A DNA stretch of 64,000 nt from Streptomyces sp. ICBB 8177 (GCF_003144095.1 NZ_NSKH01000004.1:102717-166716), one strand, 5' to 3'. Positions 1-8,644 are shown, counted from the first letter of the stretch. Notes: generated by a model from the sequence alone, not told the origin. A program made the numbers and translations.

Positions 1-317
1 GCGATCACCGCGAGCGCGCCGGTGACGATCAACGCGGCCGCCCACACCGGCAGCGGTACCGCGAGGCCGGCGATGGCGGCTGCCACCAGGGCTTCCAGGG
101 CCAGGAACCCCATGAGGCCGGCGCCGCCGAAGAGGCCGCCGCCCTTGCCGTACCGCTTGCCCTTCTCCTTCATCTCCGCCTGTGCCAACCTGATCTCGCC
201 CCGCACCAGCTCCGTCAGCTGCTGTGAGGCCTTCTGCACCAGCTCGCCCACCGGCTCCTGGCTCAGGGAATCCCGCTCCCGCACGGCTCCGGCAGTGCGC
301 GGCTGAGTGGTCGCCAC
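1..317 (-). CDS. Phage holin family membrane protein (partial, continues past left edge)
   Basis: GTG start at 317 follows GGGAGGTGAT at ideal spacing; the frame stays open to base 1, giving 105 residues without a stop. The first ~60 residues are charged and helical (LVQKASQQLTELVRGEIRLA, then a Lys-rich stretch). Next comes a Gly-rich turn and at least one long hydrophobic segment (FLALEALVAAAIAGLAVPL). This is the layout of the actinobacterial holin-X/DUF1469 family: small membrane proteins of unproven function found throughout Streptomyces, not necessarily phage-derived. The C-terminus lies outside the window. It lies about 200 bases downstream of the citrate-synthase-like regulator on the same strand; the gap holds nothing obvious. 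Confidence 0.75.
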   Translation of the reverse strand, partial: MATTQPRTAGAVRERDSLSQEPVGELVQKASQQLTELVRGEIRLAQAEMKEKGKRYGKGGGLFGGAGLMGFLALEALVAAAIAGLAVPLPVWAAALIVTGALAVI

Positions 318-518
318 GGCGATCACCTCCCGTCGTCTCGTACGTGCCGGCCGGGCCGTGCACGGCATCCCGGCCGTCCGACAGGGGACGGGTACCCCGT
401 GGCGGCCGGTTCAGGACGATCTGCGGGCAGGAGTTTGTCCACCGGCCCACCCGCCGGGCCGGGAGCGGGCGCCACCCGGCGGGCAGGCCGCCCCTTCCAC
501 AGCGGCGGCCGTGAACGT

Positions 519-1802
519 CTACGGCAACGGCCGAGGCGGCATCGGACCGTCGTACCGGCCGCGCGGCCGCATCCGGAGCGGGGCCTCCGCGTACTCCTCC
601 AGCGCGTGCGCGATCCAGCCGGCCGTGCGGGCCACCGAGAACACCGTCTCCCCGGCCTCGGCGGGCATCTCCGTCGCGACCGACAGCACGGCGAGCGCCA
701 GGTCCACGTTCGCGTGCACCGGCGCGTCGCGGGCGCTCGCGGCGACGACCTCGCGCGCGGCGGTCAGCGCCCGCTCCGCCTGCGGAACGCGTTCCAGCAG
801 CCCGAACAGCGCGGTCGCCCGCGGGTCCTCGCCCTCGTAGAGCCGGTGTCCCAAGCCGGGCACCGGCCGCCCGGCGCGAAGGTGGTCCGAGACCACGGGC
901 GCCGCGCTCCCGCGCTGCAGCACCTCGGTCAGCATCCGGTGCGCCAATCCGCTCGCAGCGCCGTGCAGTTGGCCCTCGACCGTGCCGAGCGCCGCCGAGA
1001 CCACCGCGTACGGGTGGGCCCGGGCGGACGCGGCGACGCGCGCGGCGAGCGTCGACGCGGCCAGGTCGTGGTCGATCAGCAGGACAAGTGCCGTCTGCAA
1101 TACCTCGATTGACGGGTCGTCGGCGGCGTGCGGCGCCAGCCGGGACCACAGACGGCGGGCGATCGGACCGCTCGGACGCCGCTTCCTGTTCCCGGCCAGC
1201 GGCAGGGCGTCGACCAACGTGGCGATCAGACCGCCCGCCGCACCCGTGACGGTGCCGGGGGCGAGGTCGAATCGCAGCGGGTCGGCCGCCGCCGCGGCGA
1301 CGGCGGCAACACGGAGCCGGTCGGTGAGCGTGCTGTACACGGGGAGGGCGGCGACGGCCCGGTCGGCGGCGGCGAGGGCGTCGTCGGGCGCCGTGAACCG
1401 GATGTTCCGTCGTGCCTCCCCGGTCCACAACCAGTGCGCCGCCTCTTCGTAGCCGCGGGTCGCCGCGAGTTCGACGGCGTCGACGCCGCGGAAGTAGTAG
1501 TGGTCACCGGTGATCAGCGTGATGCCGGTGCGCACGGAAACCGCACCGGGGGTGGCGGGCGGCTCGTCCCCGGTGGCGGGGCGCACGTGCCTGCCGCGTC
1601 GGGCGAGGGCGTCGACCTCCCCGGCGTCGAAGGTGGAGCCGCGTCGGCCCGGGAGGCGGCGGCTGCTCAGCAGGCCGCGGCTGACGTAGGCGTAGAGGGT
1701 CTCCGGCTTCACGCCGAGGCGTTCGGCGGCTTCTTTGGTGCTGAGCCGCTGGGGCGGCGGGCCCGGCTCGCGGTCGCGGGTCGTCGTCGGCTGCTCAGTC
1801 AT
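519..1802 (-). CDS. Citrate synthase-like protein with N-terminal helix-turn-helix
   Basis: A 427-residue protein. Residues ~18-70 form a helix-turn-helix of the excisionase/MerR type (STKEAAERLGVKPETLYAYV). Residues ~95 to the end are a citrate synthase fold with the active-site-like GLGHRLYEGEDPRA near residue 317 and LHGAASGLAHRML upstream. The ATG at 1802 is preferred because AGGTGG lies nine bases upstream; an in-frame start further up (1898) would cover the divergent promoter. It is transcribed away from a second citrate synthase at 1950, a divergent pairing I recall from Streptomyces coelicolor. The DNA-binding domain suggests a sensor-regulator that may retain enzyme activity; which of the two it is cannot be told from sequence. 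Confidence 0.85.
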   Translation of the reverse strand: MTEQPTTTRDREPGPPPQRLSTKEAAERLGVKPETLYAYVSRGLLSSRRLPGRRGSTFDAGEVDALARRGRHVRPATGDEPPATPGAVSVRTGITLITGDHYYFRGVDAVELAATRGYEEAAHWLWTGEARRNIRFTAPDDALAAADRAVAALPVYSTLTDRLRVAAVAAAAADPLRFDLAPGTVTGAAGGLIATLVDALPLAGNRKRRPSGPIARRLWSRLAPHAADDPSIEVLQTALVLLIDHDLAASTLAARVAASARAHPYAVVSAALGTVEGQLHGAASGLAHRMLTEVLQRGSAAPVVSDHLRAGRPVPGLGHRLYEGEDPRATALFGLLERVPQAERALTAAREVVAASARDAPVHANVDLALAVLSVATEMPAEAGETVFSVARTAGWIAHALEEYAEAPLRMRPRGRYDGPMPPRPLP

Positions 1803-1949
1803 GTCTTGTCCCACCTGATCAATGTGTCGGTATGCATCAGTCCATGCATCCACCTTCAAGTCAATGTTGATTGTGGGGCCGTTAATCAATATTGACAATG
1901 CTTACGTCAACAATAGACAGTCGAATCAACACTTAAGGAGGACCTGACC
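1803..1949. promoter_or_regulatory. Divergent promoter/operator between the two citrate synthases
   Basis: This 147-base gap is much more AT-rich than its surroundings. It contains the perfect palindrome TCAATATTGA (1886-1895) and a close copy, TCAATGTTGA (1861-1870). A rightward -35-like TTGACA (1892-1897) overlaps the palindrome, with TAGACA 16 bases later (1914-1919) as a possible -10. The rightward gene has a strong ribosome site, AAGGAGG (1935-1941). The repeated TCAAT/TTGA arms are plausible operators for the helix-turn-helix citrate synthase, which would autoregulate and control its neighbour. Confidence 0.6.
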
Positions 1950-3173
1950 ATGCCCACCACCCCCCTCGCCTCGGCAGGCACCGCCACCGCTGCCGCCACC
2001 CCCGCTCCCCCCGCACGCGCCGCCCACGCCCCCGACGCCCCCCGAGGCCTCAAAGGCGTCGTCGTCGCCGAAACCGCCCTCGGCGACGTCCGGGGCACCG
2101 AGGGCTTCTACCACTACCGCCAGTACTCGGCCGTCGAACTCGCCCAGACCCGCAGCTTCGAGGACGTCTGGCACCTGATGCTTCACGGCACGCTCCCCGA
2201 CGCCGCCCAGCGCGCCGCGTTCAGCGCCCGTACGGCTGAGGCCCGGGTCCTGCCGCCCGCCGTCCGTGACGCGCTTCCCGCCATCGCCCGCGCCGGCGCC
2301 TCGAGCGGGCCGCTGGCCGGACTGCGCACCGCGCTCTCACTGGCCGGCGCCACAGTGGGATTCCAGCCGCTGTACGACATCGGCCGGGAGCAGCGGCTGG
2401 ATGACGCGGTGACCGCCTGCGCGCTCGTGCCCACGCTTCTCGCGGCGCTCCACCGGCTCGGGCGCGGTCTGGAGCCCGTCGAACCGCGGGCCGACCTGCC
2501 GTATGCCGCCAACTACCTCTACATGGTGACCGGTTCGGAACCGGACGCCGTTCGCGCGCGGGCCATCGAGCGGTATCTGATCTCCACCGTCGACCACGGC
2601 TTCAACGCGTCGACGTTCACCGCTCGGGTCATCGCCTCCACCGGCGCCGACCTGGCCGCCTGCCTGACGGGAGCGCTCGGCGCCCTCTCGGGACCGTTGC
2701 ACGGCGGCGCCCCCAGCCGGGCGCTGGACACACTCGACGCCATCGGCACGGTGGACCGCGTCGACTCATGGATCCGTGAACACGTGCTGGCGGGCGACCG
2801 CATCATGGGATTCGGCCACCCCGTCTACCGCACCGAGGACCCGCGTTCGCGCATGCTCAAGGCCATCGCCCAGGAGATGGGCGGCCCGCTGGTGGACTTC
2901 GCCGTCACGGTGGAGGAGCGCGTGGAGGCCGTACTCGCCGAGCTGAAGCCCGGCAGGGAACTCCACACCAACGTGGAGTTCTACGCGGGTGTGGTCATGG
3001 AGCTGACCGGGCTGCCGCGCGATATGTTCACGCCGACGTTCGCCGCGGCCCGCGTGGTCGGATGGAGTGCGAACGTCCTCGAACAGGCGGAGGACAGCAA
3101 GATCATTCGTCCGTCTGCCCGGTACGTCGGCCCGCCCGCGCCGCAGCCGGTCCCGGACGCCCCGGAGGCGTGA
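1950..3173 (+). CDS. Citrate synthase / 2-methylcitrate synthase
   Basis: A 407-residue type II citrate synthase family enzyme that condenses acetyl- or propionyl-CoA with oxaloacetate. The hallmark IMGFGHPVYRTEDPRS, carrying the catalytic His, is near residue 285. LHGGAPSRALDTL is upstream, and HTNVEFYAGVV, containing the family's catalytic-acid region, is downstream. The length is normal for the Gram-positive citrate/methylcitrate subgroup. ATG follows AAGGAGG by eight bases. The first ~35 residues are an Ala/Pro-rich tail. Choosing between citrate and methylcitrate activity needs phylogeny; no prp genes (methylisocitrate lyase or methylcitrate dehydratase) are nearby. Confidence 0.9.
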   Translation: MPTTPLASAGTATAAATPAPPARAAHAPDAPRGLKGVVVAETALGDVRGTEGFYHYRQYSAVELAQTRSFEDVWHLMLHGTLPDAAQRAAFSARTAEARVLPPAVRDALPAIARAGASSGPLAGLRTALSLAGATVGFQPLYDIGREQRLDDAVTACALVPTLLAALHRLGRGLEPVEPRADLPYAANYLYMVTGSEPDAVRARAIERYLISTVDHGFNASTFTARVIASTGADLAACLTGALGALSGPLHGGAPSRALDTLDAIGTVDRVDSWIREHVLAGDRIMGFGHPVYRTEDPRSRMLKAIAQEMGGPLVDFAVTVEERVEAVLAELKPGRELHTNVEFYAGVVMELTGLPRDMFTPTFAAARVVGWSANVLEQAEDSKIIRPSARYVGPPAPQPVPDAPEA

Positions 3174-3925
3174 GCGCCCGCACCGCGTTCCTCGACCACG
3201 GCGAGCGGGTCACCGGCCCGCGGCGCGAGCCCCGCCCGACGGCATCGCCGCGAGATCGCCTGGAACGGGTCGCCTCGTGGCGAGATCGAGGCGTACCGGA
3301 CCGGGTGGCGACCGTCCTGGTGCGCCAACAGGGTCCAGCGATCAATGCGGTTGAGCCCTCGGGCGGACGCGCTCTCGACGGTCCGGGGGCGGCGCCCAAC
3401 GGCGCCCGGATGATCGCCCGCCTCCCCGCCGGGCCGGTCTTGGAGTACATCGAGTTCACGGACGCCTGACCCACCACGCGGTCCACGGGGCTCGGCTTCC
3501 ACGCCGCCCTCGTACGCGTCCGCGCCCGCGCCTCGACGGCGTGCCGGACGGGCCGGCCGGTGGGACGGATGGGCGCGAGCCCACCGGCATGCCATCCGCG
3601 CCCTCGGTTCCATTGGCCAAGGGCGCGGGAGGAGCCTGCGCCCGGCCGCCTCACCAGCGCATTCCCCTCATGGCCCGGCCTCGGATGACAAAGCGAGTCC
3701 AAAGAACTCACCAAGGAACATTCATCCCACTTTCACGAATCCGCCAGCCCCCTCTCATCCGGGTCGTCGAGGAATGGAGTGTGGCGGGGGCACCGCGCCC
3801 GCGCCCGACGGCCACCTCCTGGCGAGCAGGAGGCTCCGACGACAGGCCGGGAAGGTGCTGATCGGATTGTGCGGGACACGCGCCGGCCGGCGCCGAGGGC
3901 CCGGCCGAGGTGAGCGGGTGCCGAG
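3174..3925. other. Intergenic stretch with no convincing gene
   Basis: About 750 bases without a supportable gene. An open frame ending at 3469 (C-terminus VLEYIEFTDA) runs out of the citrate synthase gene in another frame and has no start or ribosome site of its own. I recognise no family in it; it may be a decayed gene end. The last ~250 bases (3,660-3,780) are AT-richer than the flanks and probably hold the promoter of the acyltransferase at 3926. No tRNA, strong hairpin or repeat was seen. Confidence 0.4.
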
Positions 3926-5116
3926 ATGAGCGCTCCGGCAACCACTCGGGCACGGCCTGCGGAGACCGGGCCGAAGCTCGGCGCCGCCCCCATGGCCCGT
4001 TGGGGCGGCGAGCGGGCGACGCGTCCCTCGCTGCCGTCGTTGACCGGGATGCGATGGGTGGCCGCGCTGGCCGTCTTCGGACTGCACGTCGACCTCGTCG
4101 GCTACTTCGGCGGCATCGGCGGGAAAGTGGTCGACTGGGGGTTCGCTGCCGGCGACACCGGGGTGTCCTTCTTCTTCGTGCTCTCAGGCTTCGTGCTGAT
4201 GTGGTCGGCTCGTCCGCGTGACCGTGCGGTGCGCTTCTGGCGGCGGCGGTTCGCCCGCGTCTACCCGGTCCACCTCGCGACGGTCGGCCTCGCCTTGTTG
4301 ATGGCGTACACCATCACCCCGTACATGAAGCCCGACCACGGTGAGGTCGCGGCGAACCTGCTGCTGGTGCACTCCTGGACGTACGCGTGGCGTGACACGC
4401 TGAACCCGGTGAGCTGGTCGCTCGCCTGCGAGGCCTTCTTCTACGCGTTGTTCCCACTGCTGGCCCGGGCGCTGCGCCGGTGCTCGGTGCGGGTCACACG
4501 GGTGGTGGGCGGTGTGAGCGTGCTGGCGGTGGTGCTGCTGCCGTCGTTGACCACCTGGTTCGGCATCGGCTGGAGTGTGTACTACTCGCCGCTGGCCCGG
4601 TTGCCCGAGTTCGTGCTGGGTGCGGTGCTCGCGCGACTGGTGCTGCTGGACCGCTGGCGCGGGCCGGGGCGCCACGCGGCGCTGGCGATCACCGCGGTCT
4701 GCTACTTCGCCGCCCCCGCGTTCGGTGGCAACGAGCACGCGGCGGTCACCATCCTCGGCTTCACCCTGCTCATCCCCGCCGCCGCACGCGCCGACCTCAC
4801 CGGCGAACCGTCGTCGTGGCGACACCCGGCGCTGGTGCGGCTCGGTGAACTCTCCTTCGCCTTCTACATGATTCACCTCTTGGTGATCCGCGCGGTGGAG
4901 GCCGTCTTCCACAGCTACAGCCCACATCTGCCGCCTCTGCCCGCCTTCGGTGTCACAGCCGCCGTCTTCGCCACCTCCCTCGGCTTCGCGTGGCTGCTGT
5001 ACGAGGGGGTGGAGTGCCCCGCACGACGGCTGGTGTTGCGCGAATGGCGTGCGGCGTTCCACAGGCCGCGCCCGAACGCGCGGGCCGGGGCCCGCGGCGG
5101 CGAGTCGGTGGCCTGA
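3926..5116 (+). CDS. Membrane acyltransferase (acyltransferase 3 family)
   Basis: A 396-residue integral membrane protein. LPSLTGMRWVAALAVFGLH near the N-terminus and GVSFFFVLSGFVLMWS are typical of the acyltransferase-3 (OafA/YrhL) family, which transfers acyl groups to sugars, lipids or antibiotics. About ten hydrophobic segments follow, and WSLACEAFFYALFPLL is the conserved central motif. The first 30 residues are polar and cytosolic. ATG at 3926 has GAGGTGAG about 13 bases upstream. It stands alone between unrelated genes, so the substrate is unknown. Confidence 0.85.
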   Translation: MSAPATTRARPAETGPKLGAAPMARWGGERATRPSLPSLTGMRWVAALAVFGLHVDLVGYFGGIGGKVVDWGFAAGDTGVSFFFVLSGFVLMWSARPRDRAVRFWRRRFARVYPVHLATVGLALLMAYTITPYMKPDHGEVAANLLLVHSWTYAWRDTLNPVSWSLACEAFFYALFPLLARALRRCSVRVTRVVGGVSVLAVVLLPSLTTWFGIGWSVYYSPLARLPEFVLGAVLARLVLLDRWRGPGRHAALAITAVCYFAAPAFGGNEHAAVTILGFTLLIPAAARADLTGEPSSWRHPALVRLGELSFAFYMIHLLVIRAVEAVFHSYSPHLPPLPAFGVTAAVFATSLGFAWLLYEGVECPARRLVLREWRAAFHRPRPNARAGARGGESVA

Positions 5117-5140
5117 CGGCCCCGCCCACGGCGACGTGAC

Positions 5141-5177
5141 GGCTCCCGGCTCCCGGCTCCCGGCTCCCGGCTCCCGG
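5141..5177. repeat. Short tandem repeat, five copies of GGCTCCC
   Basis: Five perfect head-to-tail copies of the 7-base unit GGCTCCC plus GG, just after the stop of the acyltransferase and before the 3' end of the opposing methyltransferase. The unit length is not a multiple of three and it lies outside coding sequence. It is probably a slippage-prone spacer and should vary between strains. Confidence 0.85.
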
Positions 5178-5202
5178 CGGCGGTGACGCCGCGCGGCGCC
5201 GT

Positions 5203-6024
5203 TCAGGATGCGCGCGTCGCCGTCAGGACCACCGTGGTGTAGCGCATGGTGAAGCGTCCGCCCATCGCGTCGACGACTTCGCCGACACCGGCGAGGAGAG
5301 CGTCCAGGTCCTCGCGCGGGAGCGTGCCGTGGCCGCCGAACGTGGGCATTTGGTCGAGCCATTCCTCGCGGGTGTAGTCGCGGTCCCATTCGACCCGCCA
5401 CCGCTCGGGCTCGCCGAAGGCGCCCGAGCGCGCGAGGCCGTCGGTCGCCATGGTGATCAGGTTCGCGTAGGCGTCAGGGCCCGCCATGCCACGCTGGTGG
5501 ATGGGTGATTCGGGCAGTACGCGGGCGTAGACGGCGGCGAAGGCCCCGGCGAGTTCGGGAGCGGGCCGGAACGCGTTCCAGAACACCGCCAGGCGTCCAC
5601 TCGGCCGCAACACCTCGGCCGCCCGGACGGCGCCGGCCACCGGGTCGACCCAGTGCCAGGCCGTCCCGGAGATCAGCGCGTCGTAGGTGCGGCCCGCCGG
5701 GTCCCAGTCCTCGAACTTCGCGACTTCGACGTCCAGCCCCTTGCGGCGGGCGAACTCGGCCATGCGCGCGTCCGGTTCGACCCCCAGCACGGCGCATCCG
5801 GCGGCCTGGAACGCCAGCCCCGCGATGCCGGTGCCCGTGCCCACGTCGAGGACGTCACGGCCGGGGCTGTCGGCGACCACGCGCTCGACCACCGCATCGG
5901 GGTAGCGGGGCCGGGTGCGGTCGTATCGTTCGGTGTCCGCGCCGTACGACTCGGCCACACCGCGTTGGGCGTGGGGTGCGGCGCCGGTGAGGCGCCCATC
6001 GGGCGCCGACGGTAGAATGGGCAT
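5203..6024 (-). CDS. Class I SAM-dependent methyltransferase
   Basis: A 273-residue protein with the SAM-binding motif DVLDVGTGTGIAGLAF, acidic motif II (VLGVEPDARM) and RPSGRLAVFWNAF, as in the Methyltransf_11/25 group. AWHWVDP is common in small-molecule methyltransferases of this type. ATG at 6024 lies exactly six bases after a -10-like TAGAGT, with no ribosome site, so the message is probably leaderless. It is divergent from the TetR regulator at 6097 and shares two operators with it, which suggests induction by a ligand of that regulator. Substrate unknown. Confidence 0.88.
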   Translation of the reverse strand: MPILPSAPDGRLTGAAPHAQRGVAESYGADTERYDRTRPRYPDAVVERVVADSPGRDVLDVGTGTGIAGLAFQAAGCAVLGVEPDARMAEFARRKGLDVEVAKFEDWDPAGRTYDALISGTAWHWVDPVAGAVRAAEVLRPSGRLAVFWNAFRPAPELAGAFAAVYARVLPESPIHQRGMAGPDAYANLITMATDGLARSGAFGEPERWRVEWDRDYTREEWLDQMPTFGGHGTLPREDLDALLAGVGEVVDAMGGRFTMRYTTVVLTATRAS

Positions 6025-6060
6025 GCGCCCACTCTAAATGGGCGAGCGCCCACTCTTCAA
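6018..6060 (-). promoter_or_regulatory. Leaderless promoter with two TetR-type operators
   Basis: Two near-identical inverted repeats, TGGGCATGCGCCCA (6018-6031) and TGGGCGAGCGCCCA (6039-6052), have centres 21 bases (two helical turns) apart, and each is followed by CTCT. Reading leftward, TTGAAG (6060-6055), an 18-base spacer and TAGAGT (6036-6031) form a promoter whose start falls at the methyltransferase ATG. One operator lies in the spacer and the other covers the transcription start: an efficient repression layout. The binding protein is most likely the adjacent TetR regulator. Confidence 0.75.
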
Positions 6061-6096
6061 CGGGTGTGCGCCCCTTGGTCAGAGGTGAGGTGGGCC

Positions 6097-6684
6097 GTGC
6101 CGACTGGGATCGCCATGCGCGACGCGCGTGAGCAGCTCTTCGCCGCCGCGGAGCGCGTCCTGGTGCGGGACGGGGCGAACGGGCTGAGCAGCCGGGCGGT
6201 GACCGACGAAGCCGGGGTGGCCAAGGGACTGCTGCACCGGCACTTCCCGGACTTCGACGGCTTCCTCACCCAGTTCGCGCTGGAGCACATCGCCCGCGTC
6301 GAGGCCCGGTCCGCGGCGCTGCGCGAGTCCGCCGGCACCGGGACCGTCGTCGCCAACCTCACCCGCGCCCTCGCCGACCTGTTCGGGCCCGTGATGCTGG
6401 GCGTCGTCGGCCTGGTCATCTCCCGCGACGCCGTACGCACCCGGCTTCGCCAGGCCACCGGAGCCGGTGTTCCGGTGCTCAAGGAGGCGACCAGGATGGT
6501 GCACGGGTATCTCGTCGCGGAACGGGACCTCGGCCGGGTCACGCCCGGTGCCGACATCGACGCGCTCGCGCCCACCCTGATCGGCGCCGCCCACCTGTTG
6601 CTGGCCGACAAGGAACACACACCGCCGCACCCCGGAGACCTCGAACGGGCGGTGGCAGCCGTCCTCGCCGGCACCAGACACTGA
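6097..6684 (+). CDS. TetR/AcrR family transcriptional regulator
   Basis: A 195-residue regulator. The N-terminal helix-turn-helix reads REQLFAAAERVLVRDGANGL then SRAVTDEAGVAKGLLHRHF, the classic TetR DNA-binding unit (residues ~8-52). The rest is a helical ligand-binding domain. GTG at 6097 is preferred over the GTG at 6064 because AGAGGTGAGG lies just upstream and the earlier start has no ribosome site. The divergent methyltransferase and the paired operators in the 72-base gap make it the local repressor. Confidence 0.88.
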   Translation: MPTGIAMRDAREQLFAAAERVLVRDGANGLSSRAVTDEAGVAKGLLHRHFPDFDGFLTQFALEHIARVEARSAALRESAGTGTVVANLTRALADLFGPVMLGVVGLVISRDAVRTRLRQATGAGVPVLKEATRMVHGYLVAERDLGRVTPGADIDALAPTLIGAAHLLLADKEHTPPHPGDLERAVAAVLAGTRH

Positions 6685-6769
6685 GTCCGTCCGGGTCCCG
6701 CCCCCGGACTTGTGGGCCCCCCGGATCCGGCCTCCGCTGCCACCGCCCGTCCGGCTCAGGCCCCGCGTC

Positions 6770-7633
6770 TCACAGCGCTCCCGCCTCGCGGGCCGTCCAC
6801 ACCGTCGGGTACACCGGCCTGAACCCCAGTTCGCGGCGCGCTCGTTCGACCGAGACGATGCCGGTCCAGGGACTGTCGTCGGGCTGCGCGCCGAGTCCGT
6901 CCGGTGCCGGCACGCGGTTCAGCTGGTGCAGCTCGACCAGGGTGCACGGCGCCTCGTCGGCGATGTTGTACGCCCGGCCCGCGATCCCCTCGGCGAACAG
7001 CAGCCGCAGCAGCCCCTGGGCCACGTCGGCGTGGTGCACCATCTGGAGCCGCCGGGAGCCCGGCCACCGCTGGAGGAGACGGGTGGACTGCGACAGGTGC
7101 GGGTCGCCGTCTCCGTAGACGAAGGCCAGTCGCCCGATGCGCACGTCGAGTCCGCGGTCGCGGTGCAGCGCGAGCAGGGACCGTTCGGCCTCCGCCTTGG
7201 ACGCGGGGTAGGCACCCCACAGCGGGCCGCCCGGCTGTGAGGCGTCGTCCTCCTCGTGCGGCCGGCCGCGTCCGAGACCGTAGACGAGGTTGGTGCTGAC
7301 CTGGACGAAGCGGGCGGCTCCCGCCTCGACCGCGGCCCGGCCGAGCGCCACGGCGCCGCGCGCGTTCACCTCCCACGCTTCCTCGTCCGGCACGCCGCGG
7401 AAGGCCGCCGCGATGTTCACCACGGCGTCCACGCCCTCCAGCGCCGCGCGCAGCGTGGCAGCGTCCCGCAGTTCGCCCACCGCGACCTGCGCGCCCCGCG
7501 CGGCGAACGGTTCCGCCCGCCGCTCGTCCCGTACCAGCACCCGTACGGTCCCGCCGTCCGGCACGCGGCCCAGCAGCCGGGGCACGAACCGGCTGCCCAC
7601 CTGCCCCGTCGCGCCCGTCACCAGGATCACCAT
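6770..7633 (-). CDS. NAD(P)-dependent epimerase/dehydratase family protein
   Basis: A 287-residue extended short-chain dehydrogenase. It starts MVILVTGATGQVGSRFV (GxxGxxG nucleotide-binding loop) and has VDAVVNIAAAF. The catalytic Tyr-x-x-x-Lys is present in GAYPASKAEAE, with Ser/Thr in VQVSTNLVYG. The C-terminal part (AYNIADEAPCTLVEL, RRELGFRPVYPT) matches nucleoside-sugar epimerase-like proteins. ATG at 7633 follows AAGGAGC at good spacing. It is divergent from the XRE regulator at 7766, with a perfect inverted repeat between them, so the two are probably co-regulated. Substrate not predictable. Confidence 0.87.
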   Translation of the reverse strand: MVILVTGATGQVGSRFVPRLLGRVPDGGTVRVLVRDERRAEPFAARGAQVAVGELRDAATLRAALEGVDAVVNIAAAFRGVPDEEAWEVNARGAVALGRAAVEAGAARFVQVSTNLVYGLGRGRPHEEDDASQPGGPLWGAYPASKAEAERSLLALHRDRGLDVRIGRLAFVYGDGDPHLSQSTRLLQRWPGSRRLQMVHHADVAQGLLRLLFAEGIAGRAYNIADEAPCTLVELHQLNRVPAPDGLGAQPDDSPWTGIVSVERARRELGFRPVYPTVWTAREAGAL

Positions 7634-7710
7634 CCGCCGCTCCTTCGTCGTTTCCGTCCCGTTCCCCTCCACCGTGCGGCCGCCTCAGCCAGGACGGGAG
7701 AGACCCGGTG

Positions 7711-7735
7711 ATCCAGGGATCGGCAGACCCTGGAT
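7711..7735. promoter_or_regulatory. Inverted repeat, likely XRE-regulator operator
   Basis: ATCCAGGG (7711-7718) and CCCTGGAT (7728-7735) are perfect 8-base arms separated by nine bases, centred in the gap between the epimerase and the XRE regulator. A partial half-site (CATCCTGG) lies closer to the regulator start. Position and symmetry fit an autoregulatory operator. Binding by the XRE protein is inferred. Confidence 0.6.
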
Positions 7736-7765
7736 ACGTCCCGCGAGCGGGCGCATCCTGGAGAC

Positions 7766-8617
7766 GTGGATCTCGACCGTGCCGGCCTCGCCGACTTCCT
7801 GCGGCGCAGCCGCGAACGCCTCGCTCCGGAGGACGTGGGCCTGAACTGCGGCCCGCGACGCCGTACGCCCGGGCTGCGCCGCGAGGAAGTGGCCCGGCTC
7901 GCGGACATGTCGGTGGACTACTACACCCGTCTGGAACAGGCCCGCGGACCGTATCCGTCCCGGCAGATCCTCGGCTCGCTGGCCCGCGGGCTGCGGCTCA
8001 CCGACGACGAACGCGACCACCTGTTCCATCTGGCCGGGCAGGAGCCGCCCCGCGACCGGCGGACGACCGACCACGTGCCGCCCGGGCTCCTGCTGATCCT
8101 CGACCGGCTGGACGACACACCCGCGATGGTGGTCAACGACACCGGTGACGTCCTCGCGCAGAACGCCATGTCGATCGCGCTGTCCGGCGACGCGGCGTCA
8201 CGACCGCCGCACCGGCGCAATCTGCTCGTGCGCCTGTTCACCGATCCCTCCGCCCTCGACGCCGTACCGCTCGAGGACCGCGCCGACCACCTCCGCGCGT
8301 ACGTCGCCGACCTGCGGGCGGTCGCGGCGGCCCGGCCAAAGGACCCGAGGGTGACCTCGTTGGTGCGCCGGCTCCGCGCCGAGAGCCCGGAGTTCGCCGC
8401 GTTGTGGGACGAGCACGAGGTGGCCGTGCGGCGGCGTGCCACCAAGCGCTTCGCCCATCCCGTCGTGGGACCGCTGGAGTTGGACTGCGAAGTACTGCTC
8501 AGCGACGACCACGCCCAGCGGCTGGTGGTGCTCACCGCCCGCCCGGGCAGCGAGAGTTACGAACGGCTGCGGCTGCTACGGGTGGTCGGCCTGCAGGACT
8601 TCGCCGCCAGCGGCTGA
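7766..8617 (+). CDS. XRE-family regulator with MmyB-like ligand-binding domain
   Basis: A 283-residue protein: helix-turn-helix at residues ~8-75 (RRTPGLRREEVARLADMS, then YYTRLEQARG), followed by the MmyB-like PAS-type domain (VVNDTGDVLAQNAMSIAL, LRAESPEFAALWDEHEV, VGPLELDCEVLL). This family is very common in Streptomyces and often sits divergently from a short-chain or epimerase-type oxidoreductase, as here; in other systems its C-terminal domain binds fatty-acid-like ligands. GTG at 7766 has GGAG close upstream. Confidence 0.9.
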   Translation: MDLDRAGLADFLRRSRERLAPEDVGLNCGPRRRTPGLRREEVARLADMSVDYYTRLEQARGPYPSRQILGSLARGLRLTDDERDHLFHLAGQEPPRDRRTTDHVPPGLLLILDRLDDTPAMVVNDTGDVLAQNAMSIALSGDAASRPPHRRNLLVRLFTDPSALDAVPLEDRADHLRAYVADLRAVAAARPKDPRVTSLVRRLRAESPEFAALWDEHEVAVRRRATKRFAHPVVGPLELDCEVLLSDDHAQRLVVLTARPGSESYERLRLLRVVGLQDFAASG

Positions 8618-8618
8618 C

Positions 8619-8644
8619 CGCCCGGCGAGAAGCCGCCCCGGGCG
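8619..8644. terminator. Possible bidirectional terminator hairpin
   Basis: CGCCCGG (8619-8625) pairs perfectly with CCGGGCG (8638-8644) around a 12-base loop. It lies in the 41-base gap between the convergent XRE regulator and SpoIIE-type phosphatase genes. It is short and has no U-tract, so the call rests mainly on position. Confidence 0.4.

Noticed and set aside
1..317. Prophage origin of the holin-like gene
   Set aside because: No integrase, lysin or structural phage gene is near; this family is a normal part of Streptomyces chromosomes.
3062..3469. Possible gene overlapping the end of the citrate synthase
   Set aside because: No own ribosome site, no recognised motif, and the first third lies inside the citrate synthase in another frame; kept only as a note on the gap.
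5141..5177. CRISPR-like or regulatory role for the GGCTCCC repeat
   Set aside because: The units are 7 bases with no spacers; a simple slippage repeat explains it.
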